A program made the translations under genes and the position numbers. A stretch of 51,763 nucleotides of DNA, from positions 1 to 51,763 of IMG/VR virus record IMGVR_UViG_3300021182_000126, one strand, 5' to 3'. Position 1 is the stretch's first letter; each line of letters begins with the position of its first letter. This stretch comes from a virus. This document shows positions 1 through 7,521 of the stretch, one piece after another. The notes under the pieces were generated by a model. The model did not search any database and was not told the DNA's origin. It was given only the letters and a program-made list of their open reading frames with translations.

Positions 1-31
1 CACCAGGATCAACACCAATAAACACGCTCAT
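1..31 (-). CDS. ruvC: RuvC-like Holliday junction nuclease, N-terminal fragment (runs off left end)
   Basis: The minus strand starts with ATG at 31 and encodes MSVFIGVDPG before running off the window. The GVDPG segment is the classic first strand and first catalytic Asp of RuvC-type RNase H nucleases. The start overlaps the upstream stop by ATGA, so the gene is the last of the replication operon. The remainder of the same protein appears at the other end of the window (51301-51763), lacking the stretch between this motif and the second catalytic motif. The function known for the family is cleavage of four-way junctions and branched DNA before packaging. Identification is confident because the two halves complement each other. 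Confidence 0.8.
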   Translation of the reverse strand, partial: MSVFIGVDPG

Positions 32-255
32 GTCGCACCCGTTCCTTTCTTCGCTAGGTGTTTCCACATTCGCAACGCCTCGTTGACGATCGAAGCGGGG
101 AGGCGAGGGGCGTACTTGCGATTTGGATATACCGCTGCGCCGAAGGTTCTTGCCAAGGTTCCCTTTTCTTCTTCCTTGCTAAGCTCCTCCGCCGTCATGT
201 TCTCGATCCGTAGCCGCAGCTTTCCCCACTCGATTTCGCTTAATTCACCTTTCAT
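28..255 (-). CDS. Small hypothetical protein between dnaB and ruvC (75 aa)
   Basis: I do not recognise this protein. It is 75 residues, charged, with a helical Glu/Lys-rich N-terminal half (around the ENMTAEELSKEEEK segment) and a basic C-terminus. The open frame extends upstream to 366, but that part lies inside the end of dnaB. The ATG at 255 is preceded by a clear GAAAGGAAA ribosome binding site and sits 10 bases after the dnaB stop, so I chose it. Its stop overlaps the ruvC start (ATGA), so it is co-translated with both neighbours. A role in replication or recombination is only a guess from position. Confidence 0.75.
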   Translation of the reverse strand: MKGELSEIEWGKLRLRIENMTAEELSKEEEKGTLARTFGAAVYPNRKYAPRLPASIVNEALRMWKHLAKKGTGAT

Positions 256-265
256 GGTTTTCCTT

Positions 266-1615
266 TCAGCTAAACGCATCGAACGCCAACTCGCGCCCAC
301 AACTCGCTCCGCACGCGAAACGAGTCCGCGCACCATCCCACGCCAGATTAAAACGCGCCTGTTCACCCTGCCGATTCTTGGCTAGGATCATGACCGTCTC
401 AGCGGCCCGCTGTTGCCGATGCAGTAAGAGCACCATATCGGCGTCTTGCTCCACGTCGCCCGATTCCTTGAGATGGGATAGCCGCGGCTCGACAATCAGC
501 CCTGTTTTCTTATCGCGCTCTTCCGCCGCCCGGCTCAATTGACACAAGCAAATCACCGGGACTCGCAATTCCAGCGCCAACGCCTTCAAGTCCCACGTTA
601 TCTGCCCAATCTGTAAGTGACGATCGGCGCGCCGGTCGGACGGGGTTACTCGCTGCAAATAATCCACGATGATAACATCCAAACCGCCCTTAGCGGCGAG
701 CCGCCGGCATGCGCGCCGCACGTCCTGAACCGACAACCCGGCGCGATCGTGCAAAACAATGGGGAGTCCAAACAACTCGGCGCTTGCATGGCTCAAATCC
801 TCCGTGTCGGCCGGGCCAATCTCCGCCGCACGCACCCGCGCCATGGAAACACCAGAATGACCGCACAAAACCCGCAGCGCCAAATCGGTACTACGCATTT
901 CCAGCGAGGCAAAGTACACTCGCTTACCTTTGGACCCCACGTGCTGCGCAATCTGCAACCCCAACGCCGTCTTACCCACGCTAGGCCGAGCGGCTATTAT
1001 CACCAACTCGCCAGGGAAAAACCCACCGACGGCACAGTCAAAGCTTTCCAGGCCGATCATCATGCCGGCCGCTCGCTTTCTGCCGACAATTTCATCCACC
1101 GCATCGCATGCGGATATCAGGGCCTTACCAAACTCTACCGGCTCGCCCGCGTACTCCCCGGTGGAAATCTTCTGCAACTCGGCTTCGCACCGACCGACGA
1201 CCTCGTCGAGCGCCGTGCTTTCGTCATATCCAGCCCGCAACATTTCAGCCGCCGCGTGGATAACACGCCGGCGCCGTGATTGCTCCGCTACAATTCCGGC
1301 GTAGTACACCGCATTGGCGGCGTAGGGGACTGCGTGGACAATCTCGGCAAGGTACGAAGCCCCGCCGATCCGGTCAGCGTCGCCGGCCTTCGCTAGGCGC
1401 TCCAGCAGCGTTACGGCGTCTACACCGCAGCCAGCGTCACGCATCGCCACCAAATGGCGGTACAGCCTACCATTGGCGTCGGCATAGAAGTCGGACTCCG
1501 CTACGATCGCCGCGACTTCATCGAGCCGAGGCGGTTCCAGCAAGATTGATCCTAGCAAGCCTTTTTCGGCTCCAAGATTATGCGGTGGCAGGCGGTCAAG
1601 GATTTCAGATTTCAT
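266..1615 (-). CDS. dnaB: Replicative DNA helicase, DnaB family
   Basis: A 449-residue protein with the two-domain DnaB layout: an N-terminal all-helical domain opening with LPPHNLGAEKGLLGSIL, then a RecA-like motor. The Walker A motif ARPSVGKTALG lies near residue 215 and the Walker B VIIVDYLQ near 315, followed by the DnaB-type segment containing LSQLSRAAEERDKK. Such proteins form hexameric rings that unwind DNA 5' to 3' at phage replication forks. I chose ATG 1615 because it follows the upstream stop by two bases, whereas the longer frame to 1639 would overlap that gene. It belongs to the leftward early operon with a replication initiator 1.1 kb upstream, which is the likely loader or origin-recognition partner. 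Confidence 0.96.
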   Translation of the reverse strand: MKSEILDRLPPHNLGAEKGLLGSILLEPPRLDEVAAIVAESDFYADANGRLYRHLVAMRDAGCGVDAVTLLERLAKAGDADRIGGASYLAEIVHAVPYAANAVYYAGIVAEQSRRRRVIHAAAEMLRAGYDESTALDEVVGRCEAELQKISTGEYAGEPVEFGKALISACDAVDEIVGRKRAAGMMIGLESFDCAVGGFFPGELVIIAARPSVGKTALGLQIAQHVGSKGKRVYFASLEMRSTDLALRVLCGHSGVSMARVRAAEIGPADTEDLSHASAELFGLPIVLHDRAGLSVQDVRRACRRLAAKGGLDVIIVDYLQRVTPSDRRADRHLQIGQITWDLKALALELRVPVICLCQLSRAAEERDKKTGLIVEPRLSHLKESGDVEQDADMVLLLHRQQRAAETVMILAKNRQGEQARFNLAWDGARTRFACGASCGRELAFDAFS

Positions 1616-1617
1616 AT

Positions 1618-1875
1618 TCAGTTGACCCGCGTGTAGCAAAAGTGTGCGATGGGAACGAGCGTGTCAAACGGAACGCGATCCAACCGACGACTGGAACAGT
1701 TATGCGATTCGTCCCACACAAGATACTCAACGACAGCATCCCACTCAGACATCGCAACGACCGTAACGGTTGCCTTTACGTAGGTGCAGTAGCATTGCTT
1801 TCCTATCCGCAACTCAAACCGCTCCCGAACGATTCGATTGATCGTCACTTGGCGACGTGTCTTGATCTTGGCCAT
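1618..1875 (-). CDS. Hypothetical protein, 85 aa
   Basis: No family recognised. The protein starts with a basic patch (MAKIKTRRQVTINR) and continues as a probable beta-rich small domain containing CYCTYVKATVTVV and ending HFCYTRVN. The start is well supported: ATG 1875 overlaps the upstream TGA by one base (TGATG) and is preceded by an AAAGGAGGGAAA ribosome binding site. The longer frame reaching 2043 is overlap with the neighbour. It is translationally coupled in a chain of small genes between the replication initiator and dnaB. Confidence 0.75.
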   Translation of the reverse strand: MAKIKTRRQVTINRIVRERFELRIGKQCYCTYVKATVTVVAMSEWDAVVEYLVWDESHNCSSRRLDRVPFDTLVPIAHFCYTRVN

Positions 1876-2147
1876 CACTTTCCCTCCTTTAACTTCGAAA
1901 GGATTTCGTCGATGATGTGCCACCGCCCCATCGAATAGGCTGCGAGGCTGTCGTAGCACGTCCATAAGTGTGCCGCATAAGCTCGCCGGGTGCGAAACCA
2001 ATCGGCTTCCTCGGCGGGTATCTTTGCGCCGCATAGCACCCACACGGTGAGAGTACGCAATGCTCTTGCCGTATACAGCGGCTTCCAGCGCAGCCAGCGG
2101 TAGATGCGCACATGCCTCGGAGCAAACTGGTATCGTGTGTCTTTCAT
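1875..2147 (-). CDS. Hypothetical protein, 90 aa
   Basis: No family recognised. It is basic and aromatic-rich in the first half (RYQFAPRHVRIYRWLRWKPLY) with a predicted helical C-terminus ending DEILSKLKEGK. The start at ATG 2147 overlaps the preceding TGA in a TGATG junction and lies behind AGGAGGAAAAG; a GTG three bases earlier is possible but less likely. Tight coupling to both neighbours shows it is a genuine early-operon gene, but the sequence gives no direct hint of activity. Confidence 0.72.
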   Translation of the reverse strand: MKDTRYQFAPRHVRIYRWLRWKPLYTARALRTLTVWVLCGAKIPAEEADWFRTRRAYAAHLWTCYDSLAAYSMGRWHIIDEILSKLKEGK

Positions 2148-2446
2148 CACTTTTCCTCCTTTGCTTTTGCCGCTGCTAGGATCGCAAGGGCCGGGTCCAT
2201 GTTGGTGAAACGAATGAATTGTTTTCCTATCACGTAAAACAGCCCAGCCCGATTGACTATCTCGGTTACATCTTCTCTGCGTATTGCCTCCATCGCCTCG
2301 TGATCCTTAACGAGCGTGGCGAAGTCGGGATGGCGGTTACAGCACGCACCCCGAGGCATAGGCAAGTGCAAAATGTTGCAGTCAACGTGGTTAGGAAACT
2401 TCTCATACGAGGATTGAAACCTACACGTCTCACATGTGATCTTCAT
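2147..2446 (-). CDS. Cysteine-rich small protein, possible zinc-binding (99 aa)
   Basis: The N-terminus carries MKITCETCRFQSS, a CxxC pair, followed by further cysteines (DCNILH and ACCNRHPDF), a spacing that suggests a metal-binding knuckle; the C-terminal half is helical. I do not recognise the family. ATG 2446 overlaps the upstream stop in an ATGA junction and has an AAAGAGGGTGGAG site before it, so it is preferred over the frame extension to 2476. It could bind DNA or protein as an accessory of the replication operon. This is inferred from cysteine pattern and context only. Confidence 0.72.
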   Translation of the reverse strand: MKITCETCRFQSSYEKFPNHVDCNILHLPMPRGACCNRHPDFATLVKDHEAMEAIRREDVTEIVNRAGLFYVIGKQFIRFTNMDPALAILAAAKAKEEK

Positions 2447-2754
2447 TCTCCACCCTCTTTCAATGCCGCCCTGCACGCCGCTTCGAGCGCGGCTAGGGGC
2501 GTGGGGCCGTGACTAACCGTTGTTTCTGCTTCATCAGAGGGAACGACACTGGCCACATAATGACCGCTGAGACTGCTATAGCAAACGCCTATGTCGGCTA
2601 CATACCTAGAGCCCAACACCTTCGTCATCAACTCATCCAGCCCCTCGATCGCACGGAACAAACCATCGACGCCGATGCTTCCATCGTTTTCTGGATTTGG
2701 GACGGCGGCTACTATATCCATCCACATCCAAGGCCCCGGTGTATGCTCGCTCAT
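2443..2754 (-). CDS. Small phage protein with HTPGPW motif (103 aa)
   Basis: The protein begins MSEHTPGPWMWMD. The HTPGPW opening followed by a compact alpha/beta domain, here ending PLAALEAACRAAL, is a recurrent feature of small early phage proteins of unknown function. ATG 2754 follows an AAGGAG site, lies just past the stop of the replication initiator gene, and the stop overlaps the next start. Length and layout match the common family. No catalytic motif is visible, and the function is unknown even where the family is known. Confidence 0.82.
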   Translation of the reverse strand: MSEHTPGPWMWMDIVAAVPNPENDGSIGVDGLFRAIEGLDELMTKVLGSRYVADIGVCYSSLSGHYVASVVPSDEAETTVSHGPTPLAALEAACRAALKEGGE

Positions 2755-2755
2755 C

Positions 2756-3550
2756 TCAATACTCCTTGTAGGGTGCTTCTACGATCGCGTGTTGACCGTC
2801 GGCTCCGTCGCCGTCCCGATTCCATGCGGTTCTCGCATCATCCCACCGATCGCCATTGAGCCACGGCGCCGGGCCAGGGCAAAAACGCGACTTACCCCAG
2901 GGAGAAACGGCGAATTCCTTGACGGCCGCGAGGATAACCGCCGGCAACGCCCGCTTGATCGCCGCCTGCCACGCCTTCCAGGCCGAACGCTTGGAAGTCT
3001 TGCGAATGTCCGGGTAGTGCTTCCAAAACGTCAGAAATTGCTCTGAGTATTTCGGAACTTGGGGCGCAGTATCCCTGTCGGTTTCTGAAAGCACCCCACT
3101 ACCGGGGCATGGAGGCCCCAATTGTGTTTTCTCTTTTCTACTCTTCTCCTCTCTACTCGGTTCTGGGTGGGTTAGCCCAATTCCGAGTTGGGTTATCGGT
3201 GGGTTATCGGTGGGTTCAAAAACAACCCTCGGACGTCCCCCTAGTAACCCATTTTCCCAATTCGCCACCAGCTTGGCGTTAAGCTCCGCGAACCCGCGCA
3301 CGTGAACAGCTTCCCCTTGTAGCTCTATCCATCCGCATCGTTCGAGAGCAGAACGCAGCTTTGAAGCCTCGCCCTCGTAACGGCAGACCGCCTTTAGGCC
3401 ACTTAGTGCCATCCCGTGGAAGTCCACTGCCCTCCGCTGCTGACAGTGCGCCCATAGAGCGATCAAGTACAAGGGCGCTGCCTTGTCGTCGAGCTCGCTT
3501 ATGAGCATCTGGGTTTTCCAGTGAGTGAGAAAATCAGGATCAACAATCAC
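2756..3550 (-). CDS. Putative replication initiation (O/DnaD-like) protein
   Basis: A 264-residue protein with a likely winged-helix N-terminal part (MIVDPDFLTHWKTQMLI through the GWIEL segment), a polar linker around residues 110-160 rich in Pro, Glu and Lys, and a C-terminal helical domain. The C-terminus contains FLTFWKHYPDIRKTSKRSAWKAW and ends near APWLNGDRWDD, a pattern typical of phage replication organiser proteins. The known role of such proteins is origin binding and recruitment of the DnaB helicase, here encoded downstream in the same operon. Translation starts at GTG 3550, overlapping the upstream stop (GTGA). If an origin lies within this gene, as in lambda O, the polar linker region would be the place to look; I do not see clear iterons. 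Confidence 0.72.
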   Translation of the reverse strand: MIVDPDFLTHWKTQMLISELDDKAAPLYLIALWAHCQQRRAVDFHGMALSGLKAVCRYEGEASKLRSALERCGWIELQGEAVHVRGFAELNAKLVANWENGLLGGRPRVVFEPTDNPPITQLGIGLTHPEPSREEKSRKEKTQLGPPCPGSGVLSETDRDTAPQVPKYSEQFLTFWKHYPDIRKTSKRSAWKAWQAAIKRALPAVILAAVKEFAVSPWGKSRFCPGPAPWLNGDRWDDARTAWNRDGDGADGQHAIVEAPYKEY

Positions 3551-4818
3551 GCGGACGGTTCCCCGCTATCGGATGGCTTGTTGCTCCTAGAGCCACGCGA
3601 AGCGTGAACCCGTTCAATCTTGGCTTTGATCGCCGACGCAACCCGCTGCTTGGCTTCCTCGGGCCACACGGCGGGGATCGCCACGAGGGCGTCGTTCAGC
3701 CCCTTCAACGTGCCGACTGATTCCAAATCCGTCAGCCACGTAGAAACCTGCTCAGCAAAGGGCTCCGCGGGGCCCGTCGGCTCGTCATCGTCGCCGGGCT
3801 CACGCTCACGCGGAGCGGAAGTCGCAACCGACCCTGACCGCCTACCGTCAGCGTCCGAACCCTCGGCACGACCCGTCCTACGGGGTTCAAGGTTCGGATC
3901 GACTACATTTGTAGTAGTGGCCGGTTGCTTCTGCCTCCGCATCGCCTGCTTGGCCTTGTCCACGGCCGTCTGCTGCTTGCCTTCGCTCTCGGGCGCCGCC
4001 GAAGCGTCGAACCAGTCGCCCGGCTCGCTCATGCCGTCTGAGATGCTGCTGAATATCTTCCCAAGGTGCAAAATCTGGGCCGGCGTGACGGCGTCAATGT
4101 GGCGCTGAATCCGGCTTTCAATCTGTTCTTTGGATATCCCGATCGTCGCGAATCGCTCCAAAAGCTGGGAGATCGTCTTGGGGCCAATGTCAATGTGCGC
4201 CTTGAGCGTCCTGTCGCACTCCTCACACGCGGATTCGACAATGTCGCGTGGGATAATGTTTTCCAGGCAAGTCCGCACCCGCCGTTGGGCCTGATTCGCC
4301 AGATACTCGTAGATGTCGCGCGGATCGGTCAAAACCTTCGTCTTGTTGTGCGCCCGCATTGCGTGCTCGACGGTGAACACCACCTTCCGCCGGGTGTTGC
4401 TCTCCAAGTCCCAAGCGTACGCCTCGATAACCGACTCGCCCGGCTGGTTGCCTCGGCCCGGATACCTCGACAGTTCGCGGAATCCGAAGTCGATGTTGCC
4501 CCACCGCTGCGCAATCGCTTCCATCAAGACAATCGACGCCCCGGAAATCGCCGTACCGCCTCGGCTGTACTCGTATTGCGACTTCGCGGCCAGCCCAGGC
4601 CGTTGGCAGCTTATGATAATCGCGTCCATCGCTCGCTTTTCGTCACGAGGCATGTGGTTGGCGATCGTCAGCGCGGCTTCAATCTCGCTCTTGGCCCGCT
4701 GCTGTTCGGCCAGCATGGCGGGGGCCAATCCGCGATCGCGCGACTGCGTCAGGAACCCAGTAGTTTCCTGCCTTCCAGAAAGCTCTCCCCCAACATCGGT
4801 TTCATAATCTGTAGACAT
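3547..4818 (-). CDS. Putative single-strand annealing / recombination protein (423 aa)
   Basis: The first ~230 residues form a conserved phage domain with segments such as ANHMPRDEKRAMDAI, SGASIVLMEAIAQRWGNIDFG, AYAWDLESNTRRK and EYLANQAQRRVRTCLENIIP. I recall this domain in phage genomes next to exonucleases but know no settled name for it. The C-terminal half is low in order and rich in Asp, Glu, Pro and Arg, ending in a short helical stretch. It lies directly downstream of, and overlaps by about 70 bases, a YqaJ-type exonuclease. By analogy with RecE/RecT and Red pairs it is probably the annealing partner. ATG 4818 has AAAGGTGA six bases upstream; the TTG at 4824 is too close to that site. 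Confidence 0.65.
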   Translation of the reverse strand: MSTDYETDVGGELSGRQETTGFLTQSRDRGLAPAMLAEQQRAKSEIEAALTIANHMPRDEKRAMDAIIISCQRPGLAAKSQYEYSRGGTAISGASIVLMEAIAQRWGNIDFGFRELSRYPGRGNQPGESVIEAYAWDLESNTRRKVVFTVEHAMRAHNKTKVLTDPRDIYEYLANQAQRRVRTCLENIIPRDIVESACEECDRTLKAHIDIGPKTISQLLERFATIGISKEQIESRIQRHIDAVTPAQILHLGKIFSSISDGMSEPGDWFDASAAPESEGKQQTAVDKAKQAMRRQKQPATTTNVVDPNLEPRRTGRAEGSDADGRRSGSVATSAPREREPGDDDEPTGPAEPFAEQVSTWLTDLESVGTLKGLNDALVAIPAVWPEEAKQRVASAIKAKIERVHASRGSRSNKPSDSGEPSA

Positions 4819-5750
4819 TCGCAATCACCTTTCAATAGGAAACGACGGCTTGCCGCCGACTGGTATAGATACTTTTGGAAAAGCTCGGGATTCTCAGCCT
4901 GACACTTCTTCGCGTCGAATCGGCTGCCCGCCCTGGCAGTCTTCCACGTGCAAATAATTTCCTCCCCGCACGCCAGCGCCTCGACATCCTCCATCGAGCG
5001 CTTTAACTCCGCCTCCAAAGATTCTTTGTACGCCTCCAGCTTCTTGTAGTATTCCTTGATGGCCAATAGCTGGCCGGCAACCTCCAAGTCAACTTTCGTA
5101 GCCGGCCTGCTGATCGGCTTGCTGATCGGCCACCGCTTCGACACGTCGGCGGCGTTGATCGGGTCAGGCGGCGTACGGGCTTCGACCATTGCCCAAAACT
5201 CACGCTCCCGCTCAATCATTAACTGCTGAAACTCCACGTCGGCCGGAATCTCGTAGACAGCGAACTCAAAATCGCCAAACAGAACCGGGACGTCGCACAC
5301 GCCGAGTCCGCTCACCACCATGTTGTGCTGGCATTGGAACAGATACGCAAGCGGAATCTCCGCGCTCCACGGATCGCCCCAGCCGGCGCGATTTCGAGCA
5401 GTCTTCGCCTCGATGCACCTTCGGTTATCCAGTGTGATTCCATCCAAATTGGCTCGCATGAAGGGATATTCCTTGCTCACCATGGCGACGGCAGGCTTAG
5501 ACACAACCAACCCGGTTTCATCGGTGTACATCTGCAACACGACCGGCTCCAACAGGGTTCCGCGCCGCATGTCGGCCGTTTCTTCTTTCCCTGAACGTCC
5601 CATCGCGTCGAGATAGCCAACCTTCTCCATGTACACGTCTAGTGGCGTTTCCCAAGTCGACATGCCGCAGACGGCCGCGGCGTCGCTGCCACCAATCCCC
5701 GTACGGCGTTCAGCGAGCCAGTTTTCGCGGGCAGTTGGTTCCACGCTCAT
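4749..5750 (-). CDS. YqaJ-family (lambda-exonuclease-like) viral recombinase nuclease
   Basis: A 333-residue PD-(D/E)XK nuclease of the YqaJ type. Visible motifs in order: GIGGSDAAAVCG near residue 20, RRGTLLEPVVLQMY near 65 (catalytic Glu), MRANLDGI near 100 (catalytic Asp), CIEAKT near 113 (the E-x-K pair), and LFQCQHNMVVSG near 140. The C-terminal portion is a coiled-coil-like helix followed by the usual SRRFLLK ending plus an extra tail that overlaps the next gene. Family members degrade one strand of linear double-stranded DNA to give substrates for an annealing protein. The start overlaps the csrA stop (ATGA) behind a G-rich site. Confidence 0.92.
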   Translation of the reverse strand: MSVEPTARENWLAERRTGIGGSDAAAVCGMSTWETPLDVYMEKVGYLDAMGRSGKEETADMRRGTLLEPVVLQMYTDETGLVVSKPAVAMVSKEYPFMRANLDGITLDNRRCIEAKTARNRAGWGDPWSAEIPLAYLFQCQHNMVVSGLGVCDVPVLFGDFEFAVYEIPADVEFQQLMIEREREFWAMVEARTPPDPINAADVSKRWPISKPISRPATKVDLEVAGQLLAIKEYYKKLEAYKESLEAELKRSMEDVEALACGEEIICTWKTARAGSRFDAKKCQAENPELFQKYLYQSAASRRFLLKGDCECLQIMKPMLGESFLEGRKLLGS

Positions 5751-5932
5751 CTGCCGCCCCCTTTTCGTTGAATCGCCTGGAAAACCTCGTCGCGATGGAT
5801 GAACACGCTCTTCGGAGCCTCCACCCCGACACGCACGTTATCGCCGCGAATATCCACGATCGTGATGTGGATGTTCCCGTCGGGATGATCGATCGTGATG
5901 CTCTCGTTTTTGTGGCGCGATAGGACTAGCAT
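5747..5932 (-). CDS. csrA: Carbon storage regulator CsrA/RsmA
   Basis: A complete 61-residue CsrA. It starts MLVLSRHKNESITI, has the central IVDIRGDNVRVGVEAP strands and the RNA-binding IHRDEV segment, and ends in a short basic tail. CsrA dimers bind GGA motifs in mRNA leaders and alter translation and stability. This copy is the first gene of the recombination/replication block and overlaps the exonuclease start (ATGA). Its own ribosome binding site lies in a CATGGAGGTTT context, which itself looks like a CsrA target, so autoregulation is plausible. A phage-borne CsrA could tune host or phage messages. The identification is very strong; the target set is unknown. Confidence 0.97.
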   Translation of the reverse strand: MLVLSRHKNESITIDHPDGNIHITIVDIRGDNVRVGVEAPKSVFIHRDEVFQAIQRKGGGR

Positions 5933-5981
5933 AGTAAACCTCCATGCTTTGCGTTGGTACTCTTTGGGTCAGAGAGCCCCC

Positions 5982-5999
5982 GGCCGCATTGCAACGGCC
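5982..5999 (-). other. Short hairpin in the int-csrA intergenic leader
   Basis: GGCCG and CGGCC arms (5982-5986 and 5995-5999) flank an 8-base loop in the 112-bp gap between the integrase stop and csrA. It is not followed by a T run, so it is not an obvious terminator. It may be an mRNA leader element. Confidence 0.35.
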
Positions 6000-6044
6000 A
6001 CCCTTCGCTACAGCGAGCACATCGGGTACAGCTTGAGGGGCGAA

Positions 6045-6971
6045 TCAGCCGTAGACTTGAAATCTCGGCTTGTCGGAAGAATAGAGCAAAGGCGCCGGCA
6101 TGAACGGCTGGCACACGGCATTGACAATCCGCGGATCGAGATATTTCTCCGTAACGGCTCGATCGCTGTGGCCGAGCGCCTGAGTCGGGTTGCCTCCGAG
6201 CGCTTCGGTGTAACTCGCCTTGCTTCGCCGAATTCGGTGAAAACGCTGCCCGCATCCCTTCGGCGCATAGATGCCCGAGCGATTCAGAATCTGGCGAAAC
6301 CGCCGGCCGACGGTGTCGATCGTCACGGTGCGGGGAAATAGAAGCTCCCGCGACGGATCGTAAATGGACCGAACGGCCTCCAGAACATGCGGAGGCAACG
6401 GGCACCAGATGGCCTCTTTGTCCTTCTGGGTGTCGGCTTGGCAGTACAGACCGCCCGAGTCCCAAACCACGTCGACAGATCGTAGCGACAGCAGCGCCGT
6501 GTATCGCAGTCCCGTTTCCCAGCCCACCAACAGCAGCGCCGACCACCAAGCCGCGCCCGGATAGCCAGCAATCAATCCGGGCCACAGCCGAGCGGCTTCT
6601 AAGACTTTGGAAAACTCCTCTACAGTCAACGCTAACGGCGACCTCTTGGGCTCCCGCAACTTGTTCCACTTCGGCATGCGAAGCACCATCGCCAAGTCTT
6701 CGTCCATCGCTGAGCGTAGGATTACCAACAAGTGCGAACAGTACGTGTTGGCGGACGCCGGCCCCACGTCCTGCAAAAGATGCTGCTGAAATCCGGCCAG
6801 TAGCTTGGCGTCGATCCGGTCGATGGGCACTTGGCCCGCAAACAACCGCCATCGGTTTACTGCAGTCCGATAGGCCGAGATCGTCTTTCGACTGCTGCCG
6901 ATCAAATGGAGGGGAAGATAGTAATCCTCGAAGAGGGTTGGCAAAGTCGGGCACGAGGCAACGCGCAGCAT
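6045..6971 (-). CDS. int: Tyrosine recombinase / phage integrase
   Basis: The frame shows an N-terminal SAM-like core-binding domain (LFEDYYLP, then TISAYRTAVNRWRLF) and a C-terminal catalytic domain. All key residues are present, numbered from ATG 6971: Arg156 in TGLRYTALLSL, His245 and Arg248 in RFHRIRRSKAS, His268 in LGHSDRAV, and the nucleophile Tyr277 in TEKYLDP. The family catalyses site-specific integration and excision. The frame is open to ATG 7031, but ATG 6971 has an AAGGATAG site and the domain starts right after it. A repressor-controlled promoter lies upstream (7206-7234) and a tRNA-Pro half, the probable attP, lies about 1 kb away. Confidence 0.94.
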   Translation of the reverse strand: MLRVASCPTLPTLFEDYYLPLHLIGSSRKTISAYRTAVNRWRLFAGQVPIDRIDAKLLAGFQQHLLQDVGPASANTYCSHLLVILRSAMDEDLAMVLRMPKWNKLREPKRSPLALTVEEFSKVLEAARLWPGLIAGYPGAAWWSALLLVGWETGLRYTALLSLRSVDVVWDSGGLYCQADTQKDKEAIWCPLPPHVLEAVRSIYDPSRELLFPRTVTIDTVGRRFRQILNRSGIYAPKGCGQRFHRIRRSKASYTEALGGNPTQALGHSDRAVTEKYLDPRIVNAVCQPFMPAPLLYSSDKPRFQVYG

Positions 6972-7205
6972 GGTGTCTATCCTTGGTTGAGTGAGGCGGA
7001 CAAACGCCACAACCGTACGTTGCGGCTTCATCCATCACGCAATTCAAAGAGAGAGCTTCCATTCTTTGCGTCCTAGCCCGCGACCGATTCAACCGGCCGG
7101 AGTCCACTGAACAACCGTCAGGATGCACCAGCGGCCAAGGTCAGAAAGGGCAGAAGAAGCCCAAAATGAAGAAAGCCGCTACGACCACCATTGATCGTAT
7201 CGGCT

Positions 7206-7234
7206 AGTTAACCAAGTTTGGTTAAAGCTGTCAA
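7206..7234 (-). promoter_or_regulatory. Sigma70-type promoter for the integrase operon
   Basis: The minus strand reads TTGACA (7234-7229), a 17-base spacer and TTAACT (7211-7206). The -35 box overlaps the stop of the upstream repressor gene. A perfect palindrome overlaps the -10 box and most of the spacer, so the promoter should be repressible. It gives a leader of over 200 bases to the integrase start. Confidence 0.7.
7208..7225. promoter_or_regulatory. Operator O1, palindrome upstream of int
   Basis: TTAACCAAGTTTGGTTAA is an 18-base perfect palindrome around a 4-base centre. It shares the core CCAAGTWTGG with the palindrome in the promoter of the adjacent repressor gene (7497-7510), so the same protein probably binds both. 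Confidence 0.7.
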
Positions 7235-7479
7235 GAGGCGCTTCGCAGATTTTTTCCCGGCGGCGTTTCGAGCAGCTTGTCAACCGAAGTATCAAAGGCT
7301 TCGGCAAGACGGGAAACCACGCTTACAGCCGGGTCATTTTTCGCGTTAAGAACACGCGAAATCGTTACTTGAGGCACGCCGGAAATTGTAGCTAACCTCT
7401 GCTGGCTAAACCCGTTGCGTACCATCATCCGCCGCACGTTTGCCGCAAGGTTCGCAACACGATCTCTATCAGTTACCAT
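7231..7479 (-). CDS. XRE-family HTH repressor (82 aa)
   Basis: A Cro/CI-type helix-turn-helix protein. The HTH spans roughly residues 20-45, with NGFSQQRLATISGVPQVTISR as scanning and recognition helices and the usual conserved LNAKNDPAVSVVSRLAEAF helix after it. No oligomerisation or peptidase domain follows. It has its own promoter (7492-7520) whose spacer holds a palindrome matching the one in the int promoter, so it probably represses itself and the integrase/early operon. ATG 7479 has GAGGA seven bases upstream; ATG 7485 would sit right on that site. It is the best candidate for the lysogeny or excision-control repressor. Confidence 0.88.
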   Translation of the reverse strand: MVTDRDRVANLAANVRRMMVRNGFSQQRLATISGVPQVTISRVLNAKNDPAVSVVSRLAEAFDTSVDKLLETPPGKNLRSAS

Positions 7480-7491
7480 GCTCATGTCCTC

Positions 7492-7520
7492 ATTCTAGCC
7501 AAGTATGGCTTGACAGTCAA
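7492..7520 (-). promoter_or_regulatory. Sigma70-type promoter of the XRE repressor gene
   Basis: The minus strand reads TTGACT (7520-7515), a 17-base spacer and TAGAAT (7497-7492). The spacer holds the operator palindrome AGCCAAGTATGGCT. The arrangement mirrors the integrase promoter and indicates autoregulation. Confidence 0.72.
7497..7510. promoter_or_regulatory. Operator O2, palindrome in the repressor promoter
   Basis: AGCCA-AGTA-TGGCT is a perfect palindrome inside the spacer and abutting the -10 box of the repressor promoter. It shares the core CCAAGTWTGG with the int operator at 7208-7225. Confidence 0.68.
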
Positions 7521-7521
7521 C

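Noticed and set aside
5926-7128. 400-residue open frame on the minus strand across the integrase region
   Set aside because: It overlaps the integrase in another frame, and its sequence is Arg/Ser/Gly/Ala-rich with no domain, whereas the integrase frame has the full catalytic set.
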